In this document: positions 9,041 to 18,330 of the stretch, one piece after another
How positions within the stretch are numbered: position 1 is the first letter of the stretch
Layout of the letters: each line of letters begins with the position of its first letter
Source: Gnetum montanum
Lineage: Eukaryota; Streptophyta; Gnetopsida; Gnetales; Gnetaceae
Direction of reading: 5' to 3'
DNA: 21,011 bases
NCBI GenBank assembly: GCA_015680685.1
Contig: MNCI01003435.1
Span: 37,799-58,809 of the forward strand
Made by a program: the position numbers and the translations under genes
The notes under the pieces: generated by a model
Seen by the model: only the letters and a program-made list of their open reading frames with translations
The model's database searches: none
Told to the model about the DNA's origin: nothing

Positions 9041-11329
9041 TTGGGTCGAAAAAATGGTCTTTTCTTGGATCTATTGTCTGAACCACTCAACTACAAGGCC
9101 GATTGTAAATTTACAGCCCTTGTAGCATTTCATTGTTGTGGCTGTGGGGGAATTTTGCCTTGCATAGACAGAGTATGAGGTAACTGGGTTGAGGGTGGAG
9201 GGATGTGTGCAGATAGATGCAGAGGGTGGTATGGATGTGGGGGTTCTCCTCGAGTAGATGGTGAATGAGTTCAATGGTACTTGAGAGGATAATAGTGATG
9301 TTGGAATGAGGTGTGGCTGGTAGAGCCCCATGGAGAAACAGGTTGTTGAACATAGTACTCGTATGGATCTGGATGTCTGTAAAGGTATTGTTGTATCAAC
9401 AGTGGCATTCTCCATGCCTGTGGTTGTTGCCATTGCTGGTATTGCTCATATGGTTGTGTTGGCGCTCCACTTGGATAGTAAGCTTATTGTTGCTAGTGGA
9501 ATTGCCTTGGATTGCCTTGAGGATAAGGCAATTGTCTGGGTGCTTGCCTCCATGCTAATTGAGGATTCAATGCGTACACCCCAAACTTTTGTAAGTGTGA
9601 CACCATAGGGAAACATCCCTTAGGATGTTCATATTGACAAATGTCATACCCAACATCATCATCGGAGTCTTATCTCCACAACGTTTTCTACTGTAGTAGC
9701 TTTGCCCTTACCTCTTTGGTAGGTATGTTCAGCTTCTTTATGCTTTCTGCGGCTACAATCACTATTTTGCTTTTTGGATTCTTTAGCAATCTTCATAGTA
9801 GTTTGTAATTTTCTATCCAAAGAGTCCCATAGTTTATTAACCTTTGCCGAAATATTAGAAACACATTTTTGGATGGGCAAGGTTTTCCTGCTCACCACTT
9901 TGTTGAGTGGTGACTCCTCGTTATCACAGAATCTAACCTTCCTTTTCCTGATGGAAGGGTCCCTATTATATTCTTTTGCACTTTCCCTCTTGCGCAACTT
10001 ACCTTCTTCCTTTGCTACTTGCTTAATCAACCTTTGGATCTGATGAGCTCTTAGTTCAAATAGTCTCCCTTGGGCATAAACCTCAAGGGTTCTTCTGGTT
10101 TCTACTTTGAGCCCATCTATGATGTGGCAGAGTTGTTCCCTCTAAGAATAACTATGGCCAGGGCATTAATGTGAGAGAGAATAATATTTGCCCATGGCGA
10201 GATCTAAGGGTTCATGTGTTCCCTATTTTCAGCCTTGGATTTGCCTTCTCAGATTACACTATGGAATATGTTTGGTTTTGACATTAAATAGTTCCAGCAT
10301 GGTACTTCATTTGTAAATGGATTTTAGTTGCAAGAACCAATACCAGCTTTTTGTCTCTTTGATGAGTGTCCTAGGAAATAGCTTCAATTTTTACCAGTCA
10401 TTTTCTATGTTTTGTAAGGTGCAGACATCGTGAAAGGTTTGTCGATGGTTTTGTAGATCAGAGTTATATCCCTCATCAAATCTTGGGATATTGTTCATGT
10501 TTAGGTGCTTGATCCGACTATCTCTCACATGCCTAGTTGGAATTTTGATAGCCTCTGCAATATTTAACATGGGTTGGGTTGCTAGTAAAGGCTCATCATC
10601 ATCATTATTTCATTGTTGTCGATGATGTCCCCTATTACCCCTTTGTTCATTGTGGGCTTGGTGATTAGTATTATTGTTCCACTGTTCACCTCCATCACAA
10701 TTGTTCCTTCTATGGCGTTTTCAGAACCAAAAGAAGAGGAAGAAGAAGATGTAGATGAAGAGGGCGAAGAGGGAGGAGGACTACCACCACCATGGTGTCT
10801 GCCAATTCCCCTTTGGTTGTTCTGGCCACGTTTGTTAGTTTTCTTATCATTTTGATGCTTGTCCGAGTCCTTGCCTTGATTACCATCTCTACCTTAACCT
10901 TGTTTGTTGATAGTGAAATGTAGATTTAGGTTCACACCCCCATCACTAGTAACAAGGGGTGGAGAATTTTCATGTTGAGGGCCCCCTAGAGAGAGGGTCC
11001 TCATTGTTGTCTTGGTTTAGCAAGAACAAGGGATTGGTTTACCATTTTCCCTTTACAAACTCATGTTGCTTCTCTTGGTGTGAATCTCTCCTACGTTGTG
11101 TTTGAGTGGGATGGTAGTCCCAGTAGTCATAATCATGCGCAATGTACTCCTCTTGAAGATCTTGGATGTTTAATTTCTTAAGAGTTTGAAGTAGCATCAC
11201 GGGCATAGACCGATTGGGAGGCATTATAATGTTGCCTTCCATGTCATGCCATCGTAGTTGTTTATCCTGGTGTAGGATGAAGGTGAAATCAGACACATAC
11301 TTATCTGGATGAGTATATACCCCTTGCAT
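9041..11329 (-). pseudogene. Gag of the Athila-like element (broken)
   Basis: Gag forms the virus-like particle. The open start region is 11329-11039 (MQGVYTHPDKYVSDF), which I cannot assign to a domain. A Ser/Pro-rich and acidic-coding tract follows (about 10800-10720; SSSSTSSSSSSFG on this strand). The capsid core reads RFDEGYNSDLQNHRQTFHD, then KLKLFPRTLIKETKSWYWF (about 10400-10330) and ETRRTLEVYAQGRLFELRA (about 10100-10045), all typical of plant retrotransposon gag. A Lys/Arg-rich segment (10030-9659) leads to a zinc knuckle, DICQYEHPKGCFPM (9645-9604), in which the expected first Cys is Tyr. A Pro/Gln-rich tail extends to about 9041. Stops and frameshifts occur throughout. Confidence 0.8.
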
Positions 11330-12041
11330 TCTTGAGGGACTAGCGGTTTAGCATTGTCACACATGAGAGAAGAAGACTTTTTGCAAACAAATAAAATATC
11401 ATTGTGCTTATGTGCGTATATTATGTGTGAGAATAATGTTGACCTTAGGGTTCTTCCAATGATGTTAATGATGCTCACTGCTCCTAGTTAGCACACGTTT
11501 CAAACTTAAAGAGTCCTTAGTAACGGAACCAATGATGAGCGGTGAGGTGTCCCTACGCTCAACCATACGAATCACAAAGCATTCACATGCGATCTGGTTG
11601 AATTCTGCGGACTCTATAGTTTTCCAATGCACTAGCTCTCTAGGAAGTAAACTGGGTATTGAGGACATTTGTTGTCTTTTCAACTACATTTGTGAGCTCA
11701 AGGATATGGTTTAAGTGTAATTGAGGCACATGATTTTTATCATTTTATATTTTATGGTTTGGTACTTGAAGTAAACAAGATAAAGAATAAAGTAATTTAA
11801 TGTCTAGTTCAATCTAATTGGCTAACTATTGTTTAACTAGTCCTAACGTAAGTATTTGGTCCCACTTGTTGTACTTATCTTGAACACATATAACGTTGTT
11901 GGGTTACCAAGCGTTAAGCGCTGCTAGGATTACCAAACGTCATATGCATGCTCGAAGTGGTCGTACTTGATGTGTTTACTTAATTGCTATTTAGCTTATC
12001 TTGCTTAATTACTTAATTAGCTTAATTATTGAGGAACATCG
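11330..12041 (-). other. Leader and inner LTR part, boundary unresolved
   Basis: No gene is supported. A 72-codon minus ORF (11683-11465) may be the remains of a longer gag N-terminus, but it matches nothing I recognise. The inner end of the 5' LTR must lie in or near this stretch, because the left LTR copy leaves the window before reaching it. No convincing primer-binding site was seen. The region is AT-rich from 11720 on. Confidence 0.45.
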
Positions 12042-12310
12042 AATAAATAACTGAAAATATTAAATGTGTGAATAAAACATTTAAGCTATCTAGAATGCTG
12101 CAATGTTTTTCAATAGTGCAATGCTTGTCTGTATTACTGCACACATCATCATGCTCAGGTACAATCGTGCTGGAATAAAGATCCGTACACAATGACTTGT
12201 ACTACGGATACTCAAGAAAATGTTCTAACTTTCGAATGTAAAAATTGCAAGAGCTTTGCTACAACTATGACAAGATGATGCCTAAACATGGTGGATTGGC
12301 ACGTATTTAG
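12042..12310 (-). repeat. 5' LTR (visible homologous part)
   Basis: This is the part of the right LTR that can be aligned with the left edge of the window; see the matching pairs given for the 3' LTR. Its real extent is larger on the low-coordinate side. On the high-coordinate side, similarity is weak after 12262 and gone by about 12330. Divergence between the two LTRs is high, which means an old insertion. Confidence 0.68.
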
Positions 12311-12636
12311 AGGCAAGAACAGACCCTGTGTTGATGGGGCCACATCAATGCATCAAGTGATGTGTTGACGGGGCCTAGTTGACGTGGCCTAGTCAACGAG
12401 GCCTTGTTGCCATAGCCAATCTGTGACTCATCAATTGGATTTGTAAAATCTTCTTGCATAGAAATATAACAGTTTTTGACTACCAAGTTCTTGGTGTTGG
12501 TTTTTATTTTTACTTATTTAGTTGGTCCTGTTCACATTAAAATCAAAGATTAGTGTTTCACCTCTATCCTTTTAATACATGTTTGTGTTTCTAAGTATTT
12601 CATGTTTACAGGTGCTTAAGTATTTCATATTTACAG
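12311..12636 (+). other. End of QOR intron 1
   Basis: This is the plus-strand intron between the retroelement and exon 2. It carries the minisatellite above, is T-rich toward its end, and finishes with two successive copies of a 25-base acceptor-containing segment (12593-12617 and 12618-12642). No first exon (MVK...GGPE) was seen anywhere in 1-12636 on the plus strand, so exon 1 lies left of the window or has been lost. Confidence 0.6.
12372..12411. repeat. 14-bp minisatellite units near the right end of the element
   Basis: GGCCTAGTTGACGT (12372-12385), GGCCTAGTCAACGA (12386-12399) and a partial GGCCTTGTTGCC (12400-12411) are adjacent units of the same family as those at 3266-3325. A looser relative is at 12335-12350. 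Confidence 0.72.
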
Positions 12637-12642
12637 GTGCTT
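12593..12642 (+). promoter_or_regulatory. Duplicated 3' splice acceptor of QOR exon 2
   Basis: Two adjacent 25-base copies differ at one base and each contains TTTACAG followed by GTGCTT. The AGs are at 12610-12611 and 12635-12636. Only the downstream AG gives the conserved protein. Use of the upstream one adds 25 bases and reaches an in-frame TAA after ten codons. Confidence 0.85.
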
Positions 12643-12778
12643 AATTGGGAGGATGTAGAAATTGGGGAACCTAAAGAGGGTGAAATACGTGTTAAGAATA
12701 AGGCTATTGGGGTAAACTTTATTGATGTTTATGTTCGTAAAGGTGTATATAAGGGTACAGAGCTTCCTTTCATTCCAG
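12637..12778 (+). CDS. QOR: QOR exon 2
   Basis: 142 nt, phase 0 start (VLNWEDVEIGEPKEG), ending in phase 1 inside a Gly codon at CCAG|GTAAGT. It encodes the first half of the GroES-like domain, including NFIDVYVRKGVY. Confidence 0.93.
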
Positions 12779-15657
12779 GTAAGTGTATCAGCTGTGCTTG
12801 ATTCATATAAGCAGACATATGGTTTTATTATTGCTTAATGTTACTTGCCTGAATTCATGATACAATAAATAAAAAAGCACCACTGTTTTGTGAAGGCTTC
12901 ATAGCTTCCCTTCAGATTATGTTGGCCCCATTTTTACCTCAAATAAATGGGGAAAAGAGTAAAAACCCCAGACATTTTTTTGAAGAGTGCAATTTTTTGA
13001 GATGTATGGTTTTTATTGCATTGGATCATTAATTTCAGGTCCATTTGCAGATATGGTTTTCCTTTTTAATGCTCGGTGTTGAGGGCTTTGTTTTTTTCTG
13101 GGGGTGCAGGGGGTGGAGTGTTTGCGTAATCCATGTTACTTTTGACTATGTTATGGATGTCTTAGCATGTCATTTTGTTCATGATAACATTGTTGAGATT
13201 TGCAGTAAATTTGTATGAAGAACTGAAAGCATATATTACTAACATTGCAAAATGACAATGACACATAAAAGGCCTCATTTAATGGCCATGTCGTTCCTCT
13301 CATTTAGTTTCTCCATGATGGGAAAGTAGGTGTACATTGCCTCACTGATAATTAGCATTATCGACCAATACATAATTGATTGTTCCAAATGTGACATGGT
13401 TGAACACTATTGGATATAATGATATGACTTCTGATTTGTGATTCGAGTACTAGACTGAAAACACATGAGTTGCAAATCTAATGAACTTCAGATGGATGAT
13501 TAGTGTTGACAATATAATAGGATGATTGATACTAACATTGTGAAGGAAGAATGGAAATTTTTTTTTTCAAGATGGTTCATTAGCTTGAGGATCAGGTGAC
13601 CATTAGGTATTTGTGCAACTGGTTGTGAATGCCCAAAAACAGATAGTGTGCCATTTTAGCTAATTTTAAACTTGGGAACCATTAGTTATCCCTTGGACTG
13701 GAATAAAGTTTCCCTCATGGAAATGTAGTGCATTTGGACATAAAAAAGTTGAATTATATGGATTTTACTCTTAAAAAGCTGACGTGGAGGATTATGACTG
13801 AGGACGTAATATGGATCAAAGAAGAGAACTAAAAACATTTTCCAGAATAAATTTCAATAGCTCGAAAGTATTGACAATAGAAATAATGGTGACCTCTGCC
13901 TTTAGATAGCTAACTAAATACTTGGGAAACCGCAGGTAAACTATGACTCTATAACAGGAGCTACAAGCATAGCTTGACCTTGCAACCTGCAAATTTTAAT
14001 TAAGCATAATTTGCTGAAACAAGGATGGGTGTTGATTATTAAATGTCTCCCTCAGAAAGTTCATGTGGGAGTGGTAGTGGTGTATTTACGCATTGACCAG
14101 CAAATTGCTTTTTATCTGATGCTAAGATTGAGCTGCCACAGATGACTATTTTACAAGATTGGAAGAATAGGAGTCAAGAGGATTAAAAGATAAGTGGACG
14201 CTACTGGGTTCAAATTTCAAGTCTGCATATGCTCCCTAGAGCCACAATAGAAATATATGTTTTCTAGTCATATAAAATGGGAATTGCCTGAGTTTGTTTT
14301 TTGTTTTTAAATTCAATTGCACAAGAGTAAAAAGCAGCAAATCAAGGTGCGGAATGAGCTAGTATTATATGGTCTTTGTTTTATTACACNGAAGGTGCGG
14401 AATGAGCTAGTATTATATGGTCTTTGTTTTATTACACTATTATTATCTTTGTAAGATTCAAGAAATTTCTAGATGAACTGTAAATTGAATTTTATTTAAT
14501 TAATAAAATAATCTTTCCGCATATTTAAAAAGTCAATTCAAATGTTTCCCGGCATTAAAAAATAAAGATTCTACAATTTTAAGGACCTTATGAATTTACC
14601 CTTACATGGTACAGGAAGGGAAGCTGTTGGGGTGGTAACCGCTGTTGGACCTGGAATAACAGGAAGGCAGGTTGGGGATGTAGTTGGCTACGCAGGCAAC
14701 CCAATGGGCTCTTATACTCAAGAACAGATTCTTCCTGCTTGTCAAGTTGTTCCATTGCCATCTTCAGTTGATCCAGTCACTGGAGCAGCAGTACTACTAA
14801 AGGGTATGACCACTCAGTATCTTCTTCGGAGCTGCTTTAAGGTAGTACACTGCAATTCTTTCTGTTTAAATGTGCAGTGTGATCTCATCTTTACATGATC
14901 CCAAATGAATCTTACATTGCATTGACCATGATATTTTTATTTTTTGCCAAAATTACATCTCCTCATCCTGGTGTTTGTATTGATTACGAAGGTGGAAGCA
15001 GGGCATAGGATACTTGTTCATGCTGCAGCAGGTGGAGTAGGTTCGTTATTATGCCAATGGGCTAAAGCTCTTGGTGCAACTGTTATTGGCATAGTCTCAA
15101 CCAAGGAAAAAGCAGAACAAGCAGTGAAGGATGGATGTGATTATCCCATAATATACACACAAGAAAATTTTGTAGAACGTGTAAAAGAAATCACAGAAGG
15201 AAAAGGAGTACATGTTGTTTACGACTCCGTAGGCAAAGACACATTTCAGGTACTTTCATACAATGTTAAAGAATTTTGGGGACAGTTAATTGGTAGAGAT
15301 GTTGTGCGAACTGTAACGTGTTTGGGATAATCTTGTCTTCAGGGTTCACTTGAGTGTTTGGCTTATCGAGGGTACTTGGTGAGCTATGGTCAATCTTCAG
15401 GTGCTATTGATCCTGTTCCTCTTGCACTTCTGGCACCAAAATGTATATTTTTAACACGTCCATCTCTGATGCATTACACGCTAACCCGTGATGAGTTGTT
15501 GGCCTGTGCTGGTGAGCTTTTTGCCATGATTACATCAGGCACACTCAAAATTCATGTTACTAAAACCTTTGCTTTGTCGGACGCTGCCAGTGCACATGCT
15601 GCTCTTGAAAGTAGAGCTACAACCGGGTCAATAGTATTGATTCCAGATGATGATTGA
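12637..15657 (+). CDS. QOR: Quinone oxidoreductase (zeta-crystallin-like), exons 2-5
   Basis: Spliced CDS: 12637-12778, 14615-14841, 14992-15249, 15343-15657 (stop TGA 15655-15657). This gives 313 residues; with a 16-residue first exon like the one at 17741 the protein would be 329 residues, the usual size of this family. These enzymes are zinc-free members of the medium-chain dehydrogenase/reductase superfamily that use NADPH to reduce quinones or related enones. Seen, numbered with that exon 1: N-terminal GroES-like domain with NFIDVYVRKGVY and GREAVGVV, then the Rossmann nucleotide motif AAAGGVG (150-156). Next comes STKEK, with Ser175 and Lys179 placed as in NADPH-binding QORs, and then YDSVGKDTF and GYLVSYGQSSG. 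No catalytic or structural zinc ligands are visible. All introns are GT-AG and phases agree. Exon 1 is outside the window or lost, so whether the gene is expressed is open. Confidence 0.93.
12779..14614 (+). other. QOR intron 2
   Basis: 1,836 bases as written, with donor GTAAGT and acceptor GTACAG at 14609-14614. It is AT-rich. I see no gene or recognisable transposon in it. It contains the assembly join at 14390, so its true length is probably about 48 bases less. Confidence 0.85.
14344..14437. other. Single-N assembly join with duplicated flank
   Basis: N is at 14390. Bases 14344-14389 and 14392-14437 are identical over 46 bases. The geometry is the same as at 4785 (repeat offset of 48), so both arise from the same assembly step and not from biology. 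Confidence 0.9.
14615..14841 (+). CDS. QOR: QOR exon 3
   Basis: 227 nt, phase 1 start completing the Gly codon (GREAVGVVTAVG), ending at CFK in phase 0 before a GT donor. It covers the rest of the catalytic domain and the LKGMTTQYLLR helix that leads into the nucleotide-binding domain. The acceptor AG at 14613-14614 fixes the start; an ATG at 14590 lies in the intron and is not a start codon. Confidence 0.94.
14842..14991 (+). other. QOR intron 3
   Basis: 150 bases with GT and AG ends in phase 0. It is T-rich and holds nothing else that I can see. Confidence 0.88.
14992..15249 (+). CDS. QOR: QOR exon 4
   Basis: 258 nt, 86 codons, phase 0 at both ends. It encodes the Rossmann-fold core, from VEAGHRILVHAAAGGVG to VVYDSVGKDTFQ, with the glycine-rich motif and the Ser/Lys pair expected to bind the NADPH phosphate. 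Confidence 0.95.
15250..15342 (+). other. QOR intron 4
   Basis: 93 bases, GT to AG (acceptor TTCAG at 15338-15342). Exon 4 reads openly into it, which makes a false longer ORF. Confidence 0.9.
15343..15657 (+). CDS. QOR: QOR exon 5 (last exon)
   Basis: 315 nt including the TGA, beginning GSLECLAYRGYLVSYGQSSG and ending GSIVLIPDDD. It encodes the end of the nucleotide-binding domain and the C-terminal return to the catalytic domain. The end matches the family's usual C-terminus, so the gene is complete at its 3' side. Confidence 0.95.
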   Translation, partial: GSLECLAYRGYLVSYGQSSGAIDPVPLALLAPKCIFLTRPSLMHYTLTRDELLACAGELFAMITSGTLKIHVTKTFALSDAASAHAALESRATTGSIVLIPDDD

Positions 15658-17740
15658 ACATGGGGAAATGCAAAAGGTTTTGCGCTTGATAGATAGTGAC
15701 TTGACCTCTTTGAAGACCTGTAAAATTTGTTTATCCTACTATTTCCCTAATATTCGAACAACCGGCAATCCTTGTTTAAGTAGCAATACTATGTCTCAAG
15801 TGCTAGGTATTAAAATTTATGTCAAAATTGAAACTGTTTTTCAGTTAGACCCTGTAGCTTTATTGGACTAAGTCAGGTTCAATGTAGAAAAGACAGCAAT
15901 TTACTAGTTTTATCGGACCTATACTTGGTTTAATTAGATTCTGAATGTCTTGTATCTATATAGCATGGCATGATTAATTTACTTTTAACTTCTATTATTG
16001 TGCTGAGATTTTGTTTTGTTTTTTCTGGTAATATTGAATGAAATATAATATACAGATATTATTTGGAGTGATGGAAAGGTATTTCTAAGACCCGTGTTGA
16101 AGCCTGAGTGTAGGTATTTAAAAAGAGATTATGCTTTCACTCATCCACCAACCTTCCATAAAGACTGCACATGGCAGCCTCTTCTTATTGATATTTTTAA
16201 AATAAATATAGCATGCTTGTATCAGCTGCTTATAACTTATTAACTTTTACCTGAATGGGCAGCATTGACTATTCATACTAACTGAGTTAAATGTGGTTTG
16301 ATTTATCAATAAGTTTGGTTTATTGATAAATGCTGGTGTTGGTAGCTCTCTCCATGTACTTCAAATCAACCTTGTGTACTGTTAACTCTTAAACAGTACT
16401 TCAATTTATCATGGGGCCATGATTATCAATTAGATATGGATGTTCCATGATACACAAGCATAATCCAGCAATTGGGACTGACAGATGGCATAGGCTGTAA
16501 CCGATAAAAGTGCTTCTTTCACAATGCGATCAACAAAACTTTAGCCAAGACTTTTTAGACTTTTTCTTTTGTACTCTTTCAAAGGAGCCTTTAGTTTAAA
16601 GGAAAAACCTACATTACAATATTCTACACTAAGCTATAATAGCTATAATTTTCCTTGATGCAACCATCCATTTTCTTGTGTAGCATTCATCATCTCTTTA
16701 GCATAATTGATATCCTGGTGACTTAAGTTATGAGTATAAGCAATAAATTAATTGACAAAGGGCTTCAACTTCAAGAGGAAGCAAATGTGCTTTTAGAAGT
16801 AAGATATTATAAGGAGTTTGCATTGATTAGTTCAAACATAATCTTTGCCTTAACTAGTGGGAAGTTACAATGAGAGAATGGTACACACAACTATTTACAT
16901 ATAATTAAGAAATAATTTATATACAAAATAGCCTACTTTTAAATAGAGATAGAAAGGTGAAAAAGATAAGATACTAATACATAAATATCAATTTTATTGC
17001 AAGCGGTTAATTTTTTTGAATTTCACAATTGTTTTGGTGTATAAGAACAATGATTTGTTTCTATAAAGGCTGCAGTATCATTTTCCTCAAGCTCTCGGAT
17101 TGCAGACGTTTGAACCTTTTCATCGTCTCCGCTCCGTCCAGGTGCAATGCTGCTCCTTCTTCAGTCTATTGCGCCACTACCTGCATCTCCCATGTCATGT
17201 TGTTTACCATATCATGCTTCAGCAAGTTTGTGCTTTTCCTGTGTTATCAAGGCAGTGGCTCTTGTCGCTTGCTCGCTGTAATCAGGCACTTCTGTCCGAT
17301 TTTGCATCTTTCCTTCACTAATATAATCACTTTGCAGTGTTTTCCAACACAGTGCAAGAAATATATTATTATAGTATGATAGAATATAATAAAGAAACAA
17401 GGATTTTATAAGAAAAATAGCATGGTGACTCAACGCCGGCGAAAATTCTAACGCAGATTGTTTTACTTGGCATGATTTGAAGGCCACTGGTTTCATGTTC
17501 AAGCATTGCACAGAAACACTGCGAAGCGCTGAAAGCACAGCTGTGCGATGGAATCTTCACTGTTCATCGCTCAGTGCGCCAATTATGCAGGGAACAGAGC
17601 ATTATGTGCCTTGAACAGGAACCACCCCCACAAATCACAAGGGAAATGCTGGTCAGTCGTACTAAATAAGTTGATTCATACCTACGCACTTAGCAGTTTA
17701 CGCCATTCCCATACACAGAACGTTCACAGCCTGGGCAAGT
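15658..17740 (+). other. Intergenic region between the two QOR copies
   Basis: It contains the 3' UTR of the first copy and the promoter and 5' UTR of the second. Several AATAAA-like and AATATA-like motifs occur between 16030 and 16210, but none can be chosen as the poly(A) signal. A 12-bp inverted repeat is at 16301-16331. From about 17050 to 17340 and 17430 to 17740 the sequence is clearly less AT-rich than around it. ORFs there (17029-17379 +, 17538-17212 -) match nothing I recognise and may be promoter or leader sequence. Confidence 0.55.
16301..16331. repeat. Perfect 12-bp inverted repeat, 7-base loop
   Basis: ATTTATCAATAA (16301-16312) and its reverse complement (16320-16331) flank GTTTGGT. 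It lies about 0.65 kb after the QOR stop. It could be a hairpin near the transcript end or the remains of a small inverted-repeat transposon; nothing decides between them. Confidence 0.7.
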
Positions 17741-17788
17741 ATGGTGAAGGTGAAGGCCATCAGAGCGCGCCAGTTTGGAGGCCCTGAG
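17741..17788 (+). CDS. QOR: Exon 1 of a second, downstream QOR copy
   Basis: The sequence encodes MVKVKAIRARQFGGPE, the conserved N-terminus of plant QORs, and then reaches a GT donor at 17789-17790 in phase 0. This is exactly the phase needed to join an exon 2 beginning VLNWEDVE, as in the first copy. The ATG has A at -3 and G at +4, and an in-frame TGA lies upstream at 17672-17674 with no ATG between, which fixes the start. There is no transit peptide, so a cytosolic protein is likely. No exon 2 was found in 17789-21011, so either intron 1 is longer than 3.2 kb or this is an orphan exon left by a partial duplication. Confidence 0.85.
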
Positions 17789-18210
17789 GTTCAACTTCTC
17801 TCATACTTCGTCACCACTTCTTTGCTCTGTTTTACCCTGTTTTGCTGGATTTTTCCCTATCTTTGATGCATAATCTTGATAGTTTGATAGTTTGGCAGCA
17901 GTTCTTCGTACCCACGGTCTCTTGATTTTATTAAAACTCGATGTTAGATGCTTTCTGAAGTTGCCTCTTAGTGGGAGGTCTACTTGGGTACTATGGGTTT
18001 TCTCGGTCCTAGCAAAAAATTAAATGGAACAGATCTAAACTTCTAATATGTTTCAACAGGATGAATCGAACTAACGAACCTCGATCGAAATTTTGTATAA
18101 AAGAGATATGTCCGTCATGGATAAAAATAAGGTTGTATTTGAGAGACACCCATTGTAACGGCATTGCTTTGTGGAAGTACCGCGATGCACCATCTAACTG
18201 TTTCAAAGTA

Positions 18211-18252
18211 GCCAAATGTTCTAGAGCAGCCAAATGTTAATGTTCTAGAGCA
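18211..18252. repeat. Small imperfect tandem duplication
   Basis: 18211-18228 and 18229-18252 both run from GCCAAATGTT to TTCTAGAGCA; the second copy has six extra bases. Confidence 0.7.
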
Positions 18253-18330
18253 GACTCAAAGTGCACTATGTCTAGCATCTTTATAGTTCAATAAGTGATT
18301 GAACCAATGTAACATATACAACATACTTAA

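Larger units (their letters stand above)
1..12310 (-). mobile_element. Degenerate Athila-like Ty3/gypsy LTR retrotransposon
   Basis: This is one long element read right to left. Seen directly: translated minus-strand segments give, in order, a plant-type gag with a damaged zinc knuckle, an aspartic protease, RT with an FMDD catalytic box, RNase H, an integrase with an HHCC finger and DDE core, and a third ORF. Related sequence lies at both ends with a constant offset of 12,054 bp at 100/12154, 193/12247 and 250/12304. Family knowledge: the gag-PR-RT-RH-IN order is Ty3/gypsy, and the RT phrases (YPIADSKWVSP, FMDDFS) and the extra ORF after integrase are typical of the Athila branch. The 3' LTR is cut by the window edge. 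Neither the outer LTR ends, the target-site duplication nor the primer-binding site could be fixed. All coding parts are broken by stops and frameshifts. It lies antisense to the QOR gene, probably inside its first intron. Confidence 0.88.

Noticed and set aside
10613-10855. Plus-strand ORF with an acidic run (EEEEEDVDEE)
   Set aside because: It is the complement of the Ser-rich tract of gag on the minus strand; flanking gag motifs make the minus reading the real one.
11905-11940. Possible primer-binding site: GGGTTACCA and GGATTACCA, which resemble tRNA 3' ends
   Set aside because: They are two similar words next to each other with no adjoining LTR boundary, and they match no tRNA 3' end that I can name with confidence.
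14195-14225. B-box-like GGGTTCAAATTTC in QOR intron 2
   Set aside because: It is a single weak match with no A box upstream and no stem pairing.
14590-15871. Separate genes starting at ATGs 14590, 14944, 15358 and 15647
   Set aside because: The first two ATGs lie in introns and 15358-15657 is part of exon 5. The spliced phases join all of these into one QOR. The frame from 15647 is mostly 3' UTR in a different frame.
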